Assembly (NCBI GenBank): GCA_038222915.1
Contig: JBBRHH010000435.1
Span: forward strand, 1-5,423
DNA length: 5,423 bases
DNA from: JBBRHH01 sp038222915
GTDB taxonomy: Bacteria; Planctomycetota; Phycisphaerae; Tepidisphaerales; Tepidisphaeraceae
Direction of reading: 5' to 3'
In this document: positions 5,069-5,423 of the stretch, one piece after another
Layout of the letters: every line of letters begins with the position of its first letter
Numbering within the stretch: position 1 is the first letter of the stretch
The notes under the pieces: model-generated
Told to the model about the DNA's origin: nothing
The model's input: only the letters and a program-made list of their open reading frames with translations
Database searches by the model: none
Translations under genes and position numbers: made by a program

Positions 5069-5086
5069 TGGTTGCTGAAGCAACCA
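5069..5086. repeat. Perfect 8-bp hairpin
   Basis: TGGTTGCT (5069-5076) and AGCAACCA (5079-5086) pair without mismatch around GA; in RNA the innermost pair would open to a TGAA tetraloop. Further complementary pieces follow: CGCCG (5087-5091) with CGGCG near 5101-5105. No T-run follows, so it is not an obvious terminator; a structured RNA or binding site are alternatives. Confidence 0.45.
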
Positions 5087-5412
5087 CGCCGCGCTGTGGT
5101 CGGCGGTTGAAGATGAGAAGCTCAACATTTCCAGTGGATTCCGACGCGAACTGCGCCGACTGTCTGATGAAGCTCCGACACTGGCGCAGGCGTCCCAAGG
5201 TGGTCCAACGCACGCGACCTGGAGTACCGATTTGATTGGAATCAGCGTTCTGATGATCCGAACGCGAATTGGCGAGGGTCAAGATATTTGGCAGGTAAAA
5301 CGCTGTATCATCAGCGACTCGCGTGGCACCCGGCTCCATTGACCAACCAAGAAAATGACGTTCGTCTGGTGAAGTGCAGGCGCGGGGTTGAATGGCTTGA
5401 GGAGATCCACCT

Positions 5413-5423
5413 ATGAAATTCGC
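5413..5423 (+). CDS. Start of an unidentified gene, cut by the window end
   Basis: ATG AAA TTC GC (Met-Lys-Phe and part of a GCN alanine codon) begins at 5413, with AGGAG at 5400-5404 and an 8-base spacer, an almost ideal ribosome binding site. Only three full codons are visible, so nothing can be said of the product. Orientation is opposite to the transporter operon. Confidence 0.6.

Larger units (their letters stand above)
4775..5412. other. Gene-poor region left of the terminal plus-strand gene
   Basis: Apart from the hairpins and the GGGGACTGG repeat, I see no supported gene here. A 75-codon plus frame from ATG 4816 runs through both hairpins, and its best anti-SD match (GAGGTGA, 4797-4803) is 12 bases away. 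A minus frame from ATG 5339 has no ribosome binding site. A plus frame of about 87 codons (5079-5341) is open and reads fairly like protein (EDEKLNISSGFRRELRRL) but has no ATG near its beginning; it could be a remnant. No clear promoter for the gene at 5413 is visible; TTGACC at 5339-5344 lacks a -10 at the right distance. Confidence 0.5.

Noticed and set aside
4869..5339. 156-residue minus-strand frame
   Set aside because: No Shine-Dalgarno sequence before ATG 5339, no recognisable motif, and it runs through the hairpins and the GGGGACTGG repeat.

Overview
This is a GC-rich bacterial window whose one clear functional unit is a three-gene operon on the minus strand. It encodes the ATPase and two permeases of a CUT2-family (ribose/rhamnose/AI-2 type) sugar ABC importer. 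High G+C, a GTG start, tight translational coupling and long intergenic DNA rich in small repeats would suit a soil bacterium such as an Acidobacteriota or Alphaproteobacteria member. No marker in the window fixes the taxon, so this is a weak inference.

Layout, left to right. Positions 1-68 hold a short perfect inverted repeat and an A/T hairpin beside the stop codon of the first gene. Positions 69-425 (minus) encode a small exported protein with 24 tyrosines in 118 residues and a VYVAPPP-type repeat; it has an excellent ribosome binding site and a hairpin in its leader. Positions 426-649 are intergenic and carry a likely terminator for the transporter operon. Positions 650-4096 (minus) hold the operon, transcribed ATPase (4096-2585), permease 1 (2588-1668), permease 2 (1663-650). 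The first junction is an ATGA overlap and the second a 4-base gap. Positions 4097-5412 are about 1.3 kb with no convincing gene. At 5413 a new plus-strand gene begins behind a good Shine-Dalgarno sequence and leaves the window.

The three operon products would form one inner-membrane importer: a two-domain ATPase with one canonical and one degenerate nucleotide site, plus a permease heterodimer. The gene order and protein features best resemble the rhizobial rhamnose importer RhaT-RhaP-RhaQ, but the substrate is inferred. The periplasmic sugar-binding subunit is not in the window, and neither are catabolic enzymes or a regulator.

The gene-free stretch is structured. It contains a cluster of inverted repeats upstream of the ATPase gene (4201-4287), an array of about ten 11-bp units starting with CGAC (4381-4489), and a REP-like fragment (4508-4556). 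It also has a 16-bp palindrome amid opposed promoter-like elements (4705-4774) that leads to a strong ribosome binding site and ATG (4669) with no recognisable gene behind it. Further right come several perfect hairpins and a GGGGACTGG repeat. The 11-bp array and the orphan gene start are the observations most worth following up. I see no CRISPR array, tRNA, rRNA, transposase or defence system.
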